Assembly: GCA_013347225.1 (NCBI GenBank)
Contig: CP054595.1
Coordinates: 682,001-746,000, forward strand
Origin: Candidatus Accumulibacter similis
GTDB lineage: Bacteria > Pseudomonadota > Gammaproteobacteria > Burkholderiales > Rhodocyclaceae
Length of the DNA stretch: 64,000 bases
Direction of reading: 5' to 3'
The notes below the pieces were generated by a model, which saw only the letters and a list, made by a program, of their open reading frames with translations, made no database searches and was not told the origin of the DNA. Positions within the stretch are counted from its first letter, which is position 1; every line of letters begins with the position of its first letter. Of this stretch, positions 25,557 through 34,469 are shown piece by piece. The translations under genes were made by a program, and so were the position numbers.

Positions 25557-27461
25557 ATGTGTGGCTTTGTGGGTGTCATTTCTCCGGCGGTGCCGATCCG
25601 CGATGACCTCCTGTCTGCGATGCGGGACCGACTGGCTCACCGTGGCCCCGACAACGGATCGAACTGGATTCGGAACGGGGGGCGAGTTGGCCTCGCGCAC
25701 CGGCGCCTGTCGATCATCGATGTTTCGCACACGGCAGACCAACCGATGGCGACCGCCGACGGCGCGCTGCGAATTGCTTTCAACGGGGAAATCTACAATT
25801 ACATTGAGTTGAGAAGTCAGCTCACAGGACTTGGCCATGTCTTTCAGACACGCAGCGACACCGAGGTCCTGCTTGCCGCCTTCAGAGAGTGGGGCGAAGG
25901 GGCTCTGCTGCGGCTGAATGGCATGTTCGCCTTTGCTGTGTGGGATGAACGGTCTCGCCGCATGTTCGTGGCGCGCGACCGGTTTGGCGAGAAGCCCCTG
26001 TTTGTCGCCCAGGGGCGACTCAATACGGTGCTCTTGGCTTCCGAGATGAAGGCGATCCTGGTCCATCCGCTGATCCGCTGCGCCGTCAGCGAGGGCGCTC
26101 TGGATCGCTTCGGATCGGGAACGTGGTATGAGGATGATGAGCTGACGTTTTTCGAAGGCATCGAACGCTTTCCGCCTGCCAGCGCTGCATGGTTCCGTGA
26201 GGATGGAACCGAAGAGCGGCGCTGGCGCTATTGGACGCCTGATTACACGTCCGTGAACGAGGGCCTGACGCCGCGCGAGGCCGTGGAGCGATTTTCCGAG
26301 CTGCTGCAGCGAAGCGTCAGCCTGAGGCTGCGGGCCGATGTTCCGATCGGGTCGAGCCTGTCAGGTGGTCTGGATTCCTCTGTGATTGTCGGTTATTTGA
26401 CGCGCGAACGCGGCGCAGCAAATTTTGCGCAGAACACCTTTTCCGCAGTCTTCCCTGATGATCCCACAATGTCCGAAGGCAAGGAGGTGGACGCCGTCGT
26501 CGCGCACACTGGCGTAAATTCGTATCAGGTCGCTCCCGATCCTTTGCGTCTTGCACAGGAGTCGGCGCTGCTTCACTGGCACCAGGAGGAGCCGTTCCTG
26601 TCTGCGTCCATCTATCTGCAATGGTGTGTGGCGCGCCTCGCGCGCCAGCACGATACGACGGTTCTTCTCGACGGGCAGGGTGCTGACGAACTGCTCGCCG
26701 GTTATCAGTTCTATTTCAGGCAACGGCAGCTTGATTTGCTTGACCAAGGGCGTCTTGCCCTGGCGATGCGGGAGTCGTCGAAGTTCAACCGCCGTCTGCG
26801 CATCGCGAGCGAGCAGTATGTGGGCTCGCAGCGACGATTCAATGCATCGGTCGCCTACTCTGCCGAGGAGCTTCGCCAGATGGGGCGGCCCTCGTCATCT
26901 GTCTTTCACCAGCCTTACTCGCTGGGCACGGCTCCGGCGAAACCCGGTTGCCGATTGCGCCGGACGATTTCGGAAGCGCTGTTATACAACAGCCTGCCAA
27001 TGCTTCTCCGGTATGCTGACAGGAACTCGATGGCCTTTTCTCGTGAGGGCAGGTTGCCGTTCCTCGACTACGACATGGTGGACTTCTGCATTTCCCTCCC
27101 CGACGATTTTTACGTGAGGAACGGCTGGCAGAAATGGGTATTGCGAGTGGCTGCCGGAAACACCATTCCTCGATCGATTCGCTGGCGTGCCGACAAGGTC
27201 GGGTACGCGGCGCCACTGGACCACTGGCTACGCAGCAAGTTGCATGACTGGGCGCACGAGAGAGTCATGGATGGCGCACTGGAGATTGTACCAGGCTACA
27301 ACAGACAAAGGGTAACGACGCTTTGGGAAGAACATCAGGCCGGGCATTGCAACCATTCGTGGGAGCTCTGGCGCTGGATCAGTCTTTCCGAATGGCTCGG
27401 CATATACCGGGCCGGTTGGTGGCGAGCTGGCGCGGCTTCCCGACCCAGTACCGAGCAATGA
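25557..27461 (+). CDS. asparagine synthase (glutamine-hydrolysing)-like amidotransferase, copy 2
   Basis: 634 residues. Cys2 nucleophile (MCGFVGVIS), complete glutaminase domain with LAHRRLSIIDVS, FNGEIYNYIELR and RSDTEVLLAAF, then the synthetase domain with PP-loop LSGGLDSS near residue 268 and LLDGQGADELLAGY. It is divergent from copies 1 and 3 in the linker and C-terminus. Probable uronic-acid amidating enzyme in this locus, though genuine asparagine synthesis cannot be excluded. It begins immediately after the glycosyltransferase stop. Confidence 0.92.
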   Translation: MCGFVGVISPAVPIRDDLLSAMRDRLAHRGPDNGSNWIRNGGRVGLAHRRLSIIDVSHTADQPMATADGALRIAFNGEIYNYIELRSQLTGLGHVFQTRSDTEVLLAAFREWGEGALLRLNGMFAFAVWDERSRRMFVARDRFGEKPLFVAQGRLNTVLLASEMKAILVHPLIRCAVSEGALDRFGSGTWYEDDELTFFEGIERFPPASAAWFREDGTEERRWRYWTPDYTSVNEGLTPREAVERFSELLQRSVSLRLRADVPIGSSLSGGLDSSVIVGYLTRERGAANFAQNTFSAVFPDDPTMSEGKEVDAVVAHTGVNSYQVAPDPLRLAQESALLHWHQEEPFLSASIYLQWCVARLARQHDTTVLLDGQGADELLAGYQFYFRQRQLDLLDQGRLALAMRESSKFNRRLRIASEQYVGSQRRFNASVAYSAEELRQMGRPSSSVFHQPYSLGTAPAKPGCRLRRTISEALLYNSLPMLLRYADRNSMAFSREGRLPFLDYDMVDFCISLPDDFYVRNGWQKWVLRVAAGNTIPRSIRWRADKVGYAAPLDHWLRSKLHDWAHERVMDGALEIVPGYNRQRVTTLWEEHQAGHCNHSWELWRWISLSEWLGIYRAGWWRAGAASRPSTEQ

Positions 27462-27483
27462 AAATGGCGAGAGGGTAATCACT

Positions 27484-29376
27484 GTGTGTGGAATTTTCGG
27501 ATTTTTGGCAACCCAACCGCGCGCGCTGTCCCGATCGCTCGACGACCTTGATGCCGGTTTGGCGAGAATTCGTCATCGCGGGCCAGACGGCATGGGAAAG
27601 TGGGTATCGGCAAATGGTCAAGTCGGCCTTGGGCACGTACGGCTCTCCATCATCGACCTGGAAACTGGTGCACAGCCGATGCACAGCGATGACGGCCGTT
27701 ACAGCATAATTTATAATGGTGAAATCTACAATTACATTGAGTTGCGGGCAGAACTCGGGGAGGCGTCCTTCCGTACCCATTCCGATACCGAGGTGGTCTT
27801 GCGAGCTTTCCAGAAATGGGGGCCGGATTGCGTATCGCGCCTGCGTGGCATGTTTGCCATAGCCATCTGGGACACCGCGACGCAACAGTTGTTCGTCAGC
27901 CGAGACCGGTTCGGCATCAAGCCTTTTTATTGGACCGCAACTGACGACGGGTTCTATTTCGCGTCCGAGATCAAGGCGCTGCTGCCGTTCCTGAGGGATC
28001 GCGCGGTCAACAGCGCCGCACTGACGGATTATTTCACGTTCCAGTTTTGCCTTGGCGAGAAGACTCTCGTCGAATCGGTATGGCAGTTGCCCGCCGCCCA
28101 TTTTGCCGTCGTCTTGGCCGGGCATAATCCAAAGCCCCGGCGCTACTGGGAGGTGCATTATGACGTCGATTACGATCATACGGAACGTTGGTTTACCCAG
28201 CGTTTGCGCGAGCTGCTCGAGGATTCGGTGCGCGTGCACCTGCGCGCTGACGTGGAAGTCGGCAGTTATGTCAGTGGTGGGGTTGATTCCAGCCTGCTCG
28301 CTGCGCTGGCTCGCGAGGTGAGGCCCGAGGGGCCGTTCAAGGCCTTCAACGGCCGCTTCATGAATGGGGAGGAGTTCGACGAGTCGCGCTATGCAAAGGC
28401 TTTGGCCGATGAGCGACGCATGGAGCTGCACGTAACCGATATTGGCGAGCAGGATTTTGTCGACCACATTGCCAAGGTGATCTGGCACCTGGACCAGCCA
28501 ACAGCAGGGCCCGGATCCTTCCCGCAATACATGGTTTCCAAACGAGTCGGTGAGCACATCAAGGTAGTCCTCGGTGGGCAAGGTGGAGACGAGATCTTCG
28601 GAGGCTATGCACGCTACCTCGTTGCTTACTTCGAACAGTGCATCAAGGGGGCGATCGAAGGGACTCTCCACAACGGCAACTACGTGGTGACCTACGAATC
28701 GATCATCCCGAATCTGCAGACACTGCGCCAGTACAAGCCGATGCTGCGCGAATTCTGGGCGAGCGGCGTGTTTGGCGAGCGCGATGAGCGTTACTGGCGC
28801 CTGATCAACCGGGCGAACACCTACGGGGAAATCATTGCACCGGAGGTCCTGGAGCAGCGGGCGGCCTTCGAGGAGTTCAAGAGCATTTTCTGGGGCAGCA
28901 ACGTCGGCAAGGAATCGTATTTCGATTCCATGACCCACTTCGATTTCAAGACCTTGCTGCCGGCACTGCTGCAGGTCGAGGATCGGATGAGCATGGCGCA
29001 TGGGGTCGAGGCACGTGTGCCGTTTCTTGATCACCCGCTGGTCGAATTTGCGGCCACCATCCCTGCGGACATCAAGTTCCGCAACGGCGAGCTGAAGCGT
29101 TTGCTCAAGGCCGTCTTCTCCGATCATCTGCCGGTCGCGATCCGTGAGCGCAAGGACAAGATGGGCTTCCCGGTTCCGCTCAATCTCTGGCTCAGGAGAC
29201 CTGGCCCGACACGCGAGCTGATTGGCGATCTGTTCGGATCGGCAGCTGCGCGTTCACGTCCCTATCTGAACAGTCCGGTTTCGATCGATGCGGTTCTGGA
29301 TTCACAAAGCACCTATGGCCGGAATCTGTGGGCCCTGTTGAGCCTGGAGTTGTGGCACCAGCAGTTCATAGATTGA
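27484..29376 (+). CDS. asparagine synthase (glutamine-hydrolysing)-like amidotransferase, copy 3
   Basis: 630 residues from GTG (27484), giving MCGIFGF with the Cys2 nucleophile. Glutaminase domain with GLGHVRLSIIDLETG and YNGEIYNYIELR; PP-loop VSGGVDSSLL near residue 263; LGGQGGDEIFGGYARY. HGVEARVPFLDHPLVE is the usual asparagine synthase C-terminal block. It lies 22 bases after copy 2. Three different Asn-synthase-like genes in one sugar locus make nucleotide-sugar amidation more likely than amino-acid synthesis for at least two of them. Confidence 0.92.
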   Translation: MCGIFGFLATQPRALSRSLDDLDAGLARIRHRGPDGMGKWVSANGQVGLGHVRLSIIDLETGAQPMHSDDGRYSIIYNGEIYNYIELRAELGEASFRTHSDTEVVLRAFQKWGPDCVSRLRGMFAIAIWDTATQQLFVSRDRFGIKPFYWTATDDGFYFASEIKALLPFLRDRAVNSAALTDYFTFQFCLGEKTLVESVWQLPAAHFAVVLAGHNPKPRRYWEVHYDVDYDHTERWFTQRLRELLEDSVRVHLRADVEVGSYVSGGVDSSLLAALAREVRPEGPFKAFNGRFMNGEEFDESRYAKALADERRMELHVTDIGEQDFVDHIAKVIWHLDQPTAGPGSFPQYMVSKRVGEHIKVVLGGQGGDEIFGGYARYLVAYFEQCIKGAIEGTLHNGNYVVTYESIIPNLQTLRQYKPMLREFWASGVFGERDERYWRLINRANTYGEIIAPEVLEQRAAFEEFKSIFWGSNVGKESYFDSMTHFDFKTLLPALLQVEDRMSMAHGVEARVPFLDHPLVEFAATIPADIKFRNGELKRLLKAVFSDHLPVAIRERKDKMGFPVPLNLWLRRPGPTRELIGDLFGSAAARSRPYLNSPVSIDAVLDSQSTYGRNLWALLSLELWHQQFID

Positions 29377-29382
29377 AGATCG

Positions 29383-30678
29383 ATGAGCCGCCTGAACATC
29401 TTGGTGCTGCATCGGCTGGGAAACCCGCGCTTGGCGCCCAGCTTTCTGTGCCATCATGTATTCGCGTTGCGCGACGCGTTCCCTGAGCACAACTACCTTT
29501 ACCACGATACGGAACTGCCGCTACCGTCTTGCGTCCGGGATGTCGCCTTCGATGCCATCGTCCTCGATGTTACCTTCCTGTGCATTCGCTGGCTGCCTGT
29601 GGCGATGTTCCAGAACATCCTGGAGATCTACGGCTTCGTCCGCCACAGTGGCGCGCTGAAGCTCGCCTTTCCGCAGGACGAGTACGACTGCAACGAACTG
29701 CTCGACGACTGGATGTGCGACTGGCGGGTGGACCACGTGTTTTCGGTGATCCCCTCGCATTGGGATGTCCTCTATCCGCGCTACCATCGCCAAGGCTCGA
29801 TACGTCTGGCTTACACCGGGTACGTCGACCAGACCCTCCTCGCCAGGAAGCCGAGGCCCTTCGCGGCCAGGCGGATCGACATCGGCTACAGGGCGCGCCG
29901 ACTGCCACCGTACTTTGGCAGGATCGGCGAGACGAAGTGGGCGATTGGCGAACTGGTGAAGGTACCCGCGCGGCGTGCGGGCCTGACGATTGACATCGTT
30001 CTCGGGGATCAAGGAACACTGCTTGGCCCGCAGTGGCTGGACTTCCTGAGCGACTGCCGCTTCACCCTGGGTGCCAACAGCGGCAGCAGCCTTCTCGATC
30101 CGCGCGGGGAGATTCAGAGAAGGGTCCGGGCCTATCTCAAGGCCCATCCGACCGCGTCTTTCGAGGAGGTCGAGGCGAACTGCTTCCCCGGTCTCGACGG
30201 GCGCCACTCATTCACCGCGATTTCGCCTCGCGTGCTCGAAGCGGGCTTGCTCGGCAGTTGCCAGGTGCTGGTAGAGGGCGACTATAGCGGTATTGTCAGG
30301 CCATGGGAGCACTACATTCCCATCCGCGCCGATGCCAGCGATTTTCCGCAGGTTCTGGAGGCGATGCGCGACCGCCAACTCGTGGAGCGACTGATCAGGA
30401 ACTGCCGGGACACGATCCTGGACAGCAAGGAGTTGCATTATGGGTACAAGGCCGCGACAGTGATCGGCCTCATCGAGTCGCATCGGGCCAACGGCGAGTC
30501 GACCACGGATGGCGAAGCCGTGCAACGGACCATTCGACGTTACGACGAAGCCATGCAGGAGCAGTACGCCAGGCATTGGCGCCGGCAGTCGTTCAGGCGC
30601 AACCTGAGCCGTTTCGTCGATCGTTCGCCGACGGTGTCGCGCTTGGCCAGAAGTGTCTGGTCAAGGCTGCGAGGGTGA
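29383..30678 (+). CDS. CgeB-like glycosyltransferase module, stand-alone
   Basis: 431 residues made of a single module homologous to parts of the two proteins at 20074 and 22742. Shared motifs: FPQDEYDC near residue 96, YTGYVDQ, IDIGYRARRLPPYFG, FTLGANSGSSLLDPRG, and VEGDYSGIVRPWEHYIP near residue 297. The order and spacing match the other two copies, so this defines the module boundaries. It resembles glycosyltransferase family 1 proteins of the CgeB type by general pattern. It sits six bases after the third amidotransferase. Sugar specificity unknown. Confidence 0.8.
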   Translation: MSRLNILVLHRLGNPRLAPSFLCHHVFALRDAFPEHNYLYHDTELPLPSCVRDVAFDAIVLDVTFLCIRWLPVAMFQNILEIYGFVRHSGALKLAFPQDEYDCNELLDDWMCDWRVDHVFSVIPSHWDVLYPRYHRQGSIRLAYTGYVDQTLLARKPRPFAARRIDIGYRARRLPPYFGRIGETKWAIGELVKVPARRAGLTIDIVLGDQGTLLGPQWLDFLSDCRFTLGANSGSSLLDPRGEIQRRVRAYLKAHPTASFEEVEANCFPGLDGRHSFTAISPRVLEAGLLGSCQVLVEGDYSGIVRPWEHYIPIRADASDFPQVLEAMRDRQLVERLIRNCRDTILDSKELHYGYKAATVIGLIESHRANGESTTDGEAVQRTIRRYDEAMQEQYARHWRRQSFRRNLSRFVDRSPTVSRLARSVWSRLRG

Positions 30679-30682
30679 AGTG

Positions 30683-31930
30683 ATGGACGCTGCGGCAGCA
30701 CGCCAGGACCACGATTCGAGATCGATACTGATGCTGACGGCAGATCGGCAGATCGACAGGAGAATCCTCCTGCAGGCCGACAGCCTCGAGAAGGCGGGCT
30801 GGCAGGTGACGATTCTGGCGATGAAGGACGAAGACGCTGACAGGCGAGGCGACTCGAGAGTGGTCCGCGTTGGTGGCGGCACCGAGGTCGGCGGGCTGGA
30901 AGAGCGGGTGGCGGATGGGTATCGGCAGCTTGCCAGACGGCTGCCGATGAATGGCCCCGTCATGCGGCTGCTGAAGGCACTCGCGTGGCGGTTCCTTGTC
31001 GATCAGGAGACGTTTCACGCCAGGCTGTACAGCGGTGTGGCCTCGCGCTTCGCGCCGCAGGTCGTCGTTGCTCACGATCTGCCGATGTTGCCGGTCTCCT
31101 GCCAAGTCGCGCGTGCCCGTGGCGCACGCCTCGTCTATGACAGCCACGAACTCTACAGCGAACAGGAGTTTCCCGTCCGCGAGAAGAAGCGCTGGGCTGA
31201 GATCGAGGAGCGGTACATTGGACACTGCGACGCGGTGATGACCATCAACGAGTCGATCGCCGGTGAACTCGCTCGTCGCCATGCGCTTCGCCAGGTGCAT
31301 GTCGTCAGCAATGCCGAGCGCGCGTCCGATCCACCGCCGCGGTCCCGCCGTTTTCATGAGCTGTTCGGACTGCCCGCGACGCGGAAGCTGCTGCTCTTCC
31401 AGGGCGGACTCTCGGCAAACAGAAACCTGCAGGCGCTGGTTGAAGCCATGCGCCATGTGACGAACCCGGACGTGGTTCTGGTGATCCTTGGTGACGGCGC
31501 CTTGCAGCAGAATCTGATGCGCGAGGCCCGCTCGCAGCCGGGCGCGCAACGAGTCTTCTTTCATCCGGCAGTTCCTCAGCACGAGTTGCTGACGCATACC
31601 GCCGCGGCCGACGCTGGCGTGATCCCGTACCAGGCGACCTGTCTCAACAACTACTTCTGCACGCCAAACAAGCTGTTCGAGTTCATCGCCGCCGGCGTCC
31701 CCATACTCGGCAGCGACCTGCCGGAGATCAGCAAAATGGTCACCGGGCGAGGGATCGGACTCGTTGGCGACATGGGCAGTGCCCGGGCGATAGCCGGTCT
31801 GATCGACCAACTGTTCGCCGACGACGACCGCGTCGCCGTCTGGCGGGAGAATCTGCAGCACACGCGCAAGGCTGTCTGCTGGGAGGCAGAGGAAGGCAAG
31901 CTCCTGGCCATCTACGAGGCTCTGGAATGA
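30683..31930 (+). CDS. GT4 family glycosyltransferase
   Basis: 415 residues. Typical GT-B fold: N-terminal ILMLTADRQIDRRILLQADSLEKAGW, VYDSHELYSEQEFP, KLLLFQGGLSANRNLQALVEAM and FCTPNKLFEFIAAGVPILGSDLPEI with the EX7E-like donor site. The DSHELY block is shared with the GT4 half of the protein at 22742. ATG at 30683 chosen because upstream in-frame codons lie inside the previous gene. The stop overlaps the next start (ATGA). Cytoplasmic or membrane-associated transferase in chain assembly. Confidence 0.9.
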   Translation: MDAAAARQDHDSRSILMLTADRQIDRRILLQADSLEKAGWQVTILAMKDEDADRRGDSRVVRVGGGTEVGGLEERVADGYRQLARRLPMNGPVMRLLKALAWRFLVDQETFHARLYSGVASRFAPQVVVAHDLPMLPVSCQVARARGARLVYDSHELYSEQEFPVREKKRWAEIEERYIGHCDAVMTINESIAGELARRHALRQVHVVSNAERASDPPPRSRRFHELFGLPATRKLLLFQGGLSANRNLQALVEAMRHVTNPDVVLVILGDGALQQNLMREARSQPGAQRVFFHPAVPQHELLTHTAAADAGVIPYQATCLNNYFCTPNKLFEFIAAGVPILGSDLPEISKMVTGRGIGLVGDMGSARAIAGLIDQLFADDDRVAVWRENLQHTRKAVCWEAEEGKLLAIYEALE

Positions 31931-33192
31931 GGATCGCGATCGTCTACCAGTACTACCAAGGGACGGGCGCACCGGGCCATTCGCTGATTTACGAGCTGGC
32001 GCAGTTCCTTGCCGGGCGGGGTCACGAGGTGACCGTCGTCAGTGGCGAAACCGGGTACATGCAGCGCGACACACCGAACTTGCCGTGGTACCGTCGCCTC
32101 CGGCGGGAAGAACGGGATGGCCAGGTGAGGGTGCTGCGTACCTTCACCTATTCCGAGCTGCATCGCAGCTACCTCGGGCGCCTCCTGAGCTTCGCGTCGT
32201 TCTCGCTTTCCGGTGCCGTCGGGTTGCTCACGATCGACAAAGTGGATCTGGTGCTTGCTTCCTCACCGCCGATCTTTCCGATTTTTGCGGCTGCCCTGGT
32301 CTGCCGGATTCGTCGAACGCCGCTGGTGATCGAGGTGCGCGACCTGTGGCCCGAATCCGCGGTGCAAATGGGAATCCTGAAAAACCGGACCCTGATCCGC
32401 ATCATGGCATGGATGGAACGGCGACTCTACGACCAGTCGGCACGCATCGTCACACTGACCGAAGGCATTCGCGACGACATCTGCGGCCGCGGCTGGCCGG
32501 CGAACAAGGTCGACGTAGTCACCTGCGGCGTCGATTTCGACCGGCTCTACCCGGATCCGCAAGGAGCTGCGCTGGTGCGCAGTGCTCGCGGCTGGGAAGG
32601 CAAGCGGGTCGTCATGTACTTCGGAGCCCTCGGTGAAGCGAACAACATCCCGGTGATCCTGAGGGCGGCGCGCTCCTTGCGCGAGCGTGGCGACGTCCTG
32701 TTCGTGCTGGTTGGCGACGGCCTCAGACGGCAGGCGATCGAACAGGAGGTCGCCGCGGACGACCTCGCCAACGTCGTTGTGCTTCCGCCTGTAGCCAAGC
32801 ATCAGGCCCGTGTCTATCTCAGCGCCGCAGACGTCTGCTTGGTCACGCTGAAGGACATACCGCTGTTCGACGGCGCGATCCCGACCAAGCTCATCGACTA
32901 CATGGCGTGTGCCCGGCCGGTACTTTGCGGCATCCGGGGCGAGGCACGGCGGATTCTCGATACGGCGCAGGCGGGGCTGGGGTTTGAACCCGATGACGAC
33001 AGACAGTTGGGCCGGTTGATCAGCGAGTTGCTCGATGACGAACGGTGCCGTGAGCGCCTGGGTGCCAACGGCCTTGCCTTCGTGCGATCCCACTTCGCGG
33101 CGGAACGGATGCGCCAAAGGATGGAGAGTATCCTGCGCATGGTTGCCGAGACCGGCAGCGGCTCCAACCCGGCTGCCGATGGGCTCCGTTGA
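31927..33192 (+). CDS. GT4 glycosyltransferase, WbuB/WcaI-like
   Basis: 421 residues. N-terminus MRIAIVYQYYQGTGAPGHS with HSLIYELAQFLAGRGHEVTVVSG is the WbuB-type opening; IEVRDLWPESAVQMGIL is a strong family signature; RVVMYFGALGEANNIPVILRAA and GAIPTKLIDYMACARPVLCGI give the donor-binding half. A hydrophobic patch near residues 95-130 may touch the membrane. It overlaps the previous gene by four bases. WbuB-type enzymes usually add an N-acetylated amino-sugar to a lipid-linked acceptor. Confidence 0.9.
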   Translation: MRIAIVYQYYQGTGAPGHSLIYELAQFLAGRGHEVTVVSGETGYMQRDTPNLPWYRRLRREERDGQVRVLRTFTYSELHRSYLGRLLSFASFSLSGAVGLLTIDKVDLVLASSPPIFPIFAAALVCRIRRTPLVIEVRDLWPESAVQMGILKNRTLIRIMAWMERRLYDQSARIVTLTEGIRDDICGRGWPANKVDVVTCGVDFDRLYPDPQGAALVRSARGWEGKRVVMYFGALGEANNIPVILRAARSLRERGDVLFVLVGDGLRRQAIEQEVAADDLANVVVLPPVAKHQARVYLSAADVCLVTLKDIPLFDGAIPTKLIDYMACARPVLCGIRGEARRILDTAQAGLGFEPDDDRQLGRLISELLDDERCRERLGANGLAFVRSHFAAERMRQRMESILRMVAETGSGSNPAADGLR

Positions 33193-33303
33193 GCAGTCCG
33201 GGACCGGGTTGCGCAGGGGGCAACGGCGCACCGGCATCATCACGGCGGCAGGAGGGTGGTCACCGATCGCCGGGGGCTGGGCGTGGGCGTCGAAGGGAAG
33301 CGC

Positions 33304-34278
33304 ATGAAGTACCGACGGCTTGGAACGACCGATCTCGAGGTCTCCGAGGTTGCCCTTGGCTGCTCCGGCTTTTGGGGCGACAGGAAGTTCCCCGAGGAGC
33401 AAGCGGCTGCAGTGGTCATGGAAGCGATCGAGCGCGGGATCAACTTCTTCGATACGGGGCACAACTACTCGCGCTTCAATGCCGAGCCCCGCCTCGGCCG
33501 CCTGCTGGACAGCGTCCTCTCGCACGACAGAGGGCGCTTCGTTCTCTCGTCGAAAGCGGGAACCGTCGTACCCGCCGGCTCCCTCTTCCGGCGCCCCGGC
33601 ATGAACGTCAAGGACTTTTCGCCCGACTACATCGAATGGTCCTGTGCCAGGTCGATTGCCAACCTCCGCTGCGGCCATCTGGACATCCTGCAGTTGCACG
33701 GAATCACGCCGGGCGAAATCGGCGAACCGCTGCTCGAACGTCTCCACGACATGAAGCGGAAGGGGATGTATCGCTACCTCGGCATCAACACGCACAGCGA
33801 GCCCGACATGTCCTTCGTCGCCTGCCACCCCGAGGTCTTCGACATGGCTCTGATCGACTACAGTGTTGTCCAGCTCGACCGCGAACCGGTAATCGACCGG
33901 CTGGCGGAAGCAGGCACGGGCGTCGTTGCCGGAACGGTGCTTGGACAGGGGCACCTCGTCAAGGGCAAGATCGGCACCGTCCGGAGTCCAGCCGACCTGT
34001 GGTATCTGGCGCGAGCATGGCTGAGGCCGAGTGGCCGTCAATTGCGGCGAATCTCCGTCGAGATGCGCGAGACCCTGGCGGCGATCGCCGAAATGTCTCC
34101 GGCGCAGGCCGCAGTCGCCTACGTCCTCGGCAATCCAGGGATAGCGAGCTGCGTGTTCGGCACGACGCGCGTTGCCAATCTGCATGAAGTCGCTGACGCC
34201 GTGGATAAGACCCTGCAAAGCGACAGCGTGCGGGCCATACGGCGCAGTTACGAGCTTCTTTGGCGCCACGGCACCTGA
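33304..34278 (+). CDS. aldo/keto reductase
   Basis: 324 residues, TIM-barrel NADP-dependent oxidoreductase. MKYRRLGTTDLEVSEVALG is the classic first strand; FFDTGHNYSRF has the aspartate and tyrosine of the catalytic tetrad, LSSKAG the lysine and LQLHG the histidine. The ATG at 33304 fits the family N-terminus; an upstream in-frame ATG at 33256 adds 16 unconserved residues. It ends the polysaccharide locus 110 bases after the WbuB-like gene. It may reduce a keto-sugar intermediate, or be unrelated to the locus. Confidence 0.9.
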   Translation: MKYRRLGTTDLEVSEVALGCSGFWGDRKFPEEQAAAVVMEAIERGINFFDTGHNYSRFNAEPRLGRLLDSVLSHDRGRFVLSSKAGTVVPAGSLFRRPGMNVKDFSPDYIEWSCARSIANLRCGHLDILQLHGITPGEIGEPLLERLHDMKRKGMYRYLGINTHSEPDMSFVACHPEVFDMALIDYSVVQLDREPVIDRLAEAGTGVVAGTVLGQGHLVKGKIGTVRSPADLWYLARAWLRPSGRQLRRISVEMRETLAAIAEMSPAQAAVAYVLGNPGIASCVFGTTRVANLHEVADAVDKTLQSDSVRAIRRSYELLWRHGT

Positions 34279-34333
34279 CGCGCAAACCTCGTCGGTGTTC
34301 GTTGCTGCTGCGGTGCTGACCCGGCAGCCAAAA

Positions 34334-34362
34334 GGGCTTACAGGAGAAGCCCCAATAAGCCC
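34334..34362. terminator. weak inverted repeat after the polysaccharide locus
   Basis: GGGCTTA (34334-34340) can pair with TAAGCCC (34356-34362); a third copy, AAGCCC, lies between and offers an alternative hairpin. There is no T-run on the plus strand, but the minus strand has TTTT after the stem. It may be a weak or minus-strand terminator, or a trace of an older mobile element. Confidence 0.25.
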
Positions 34363-34469
34363 CTGCAATCTTGGTGGGCCAGAACATGCGTCATCGGAAA
34401 CGCTCTGCCGTCTGCAGCCTTGACGCAATCGTAAGCGTCCGACACAGCCACCCCTCCGGGGCGACGCGC

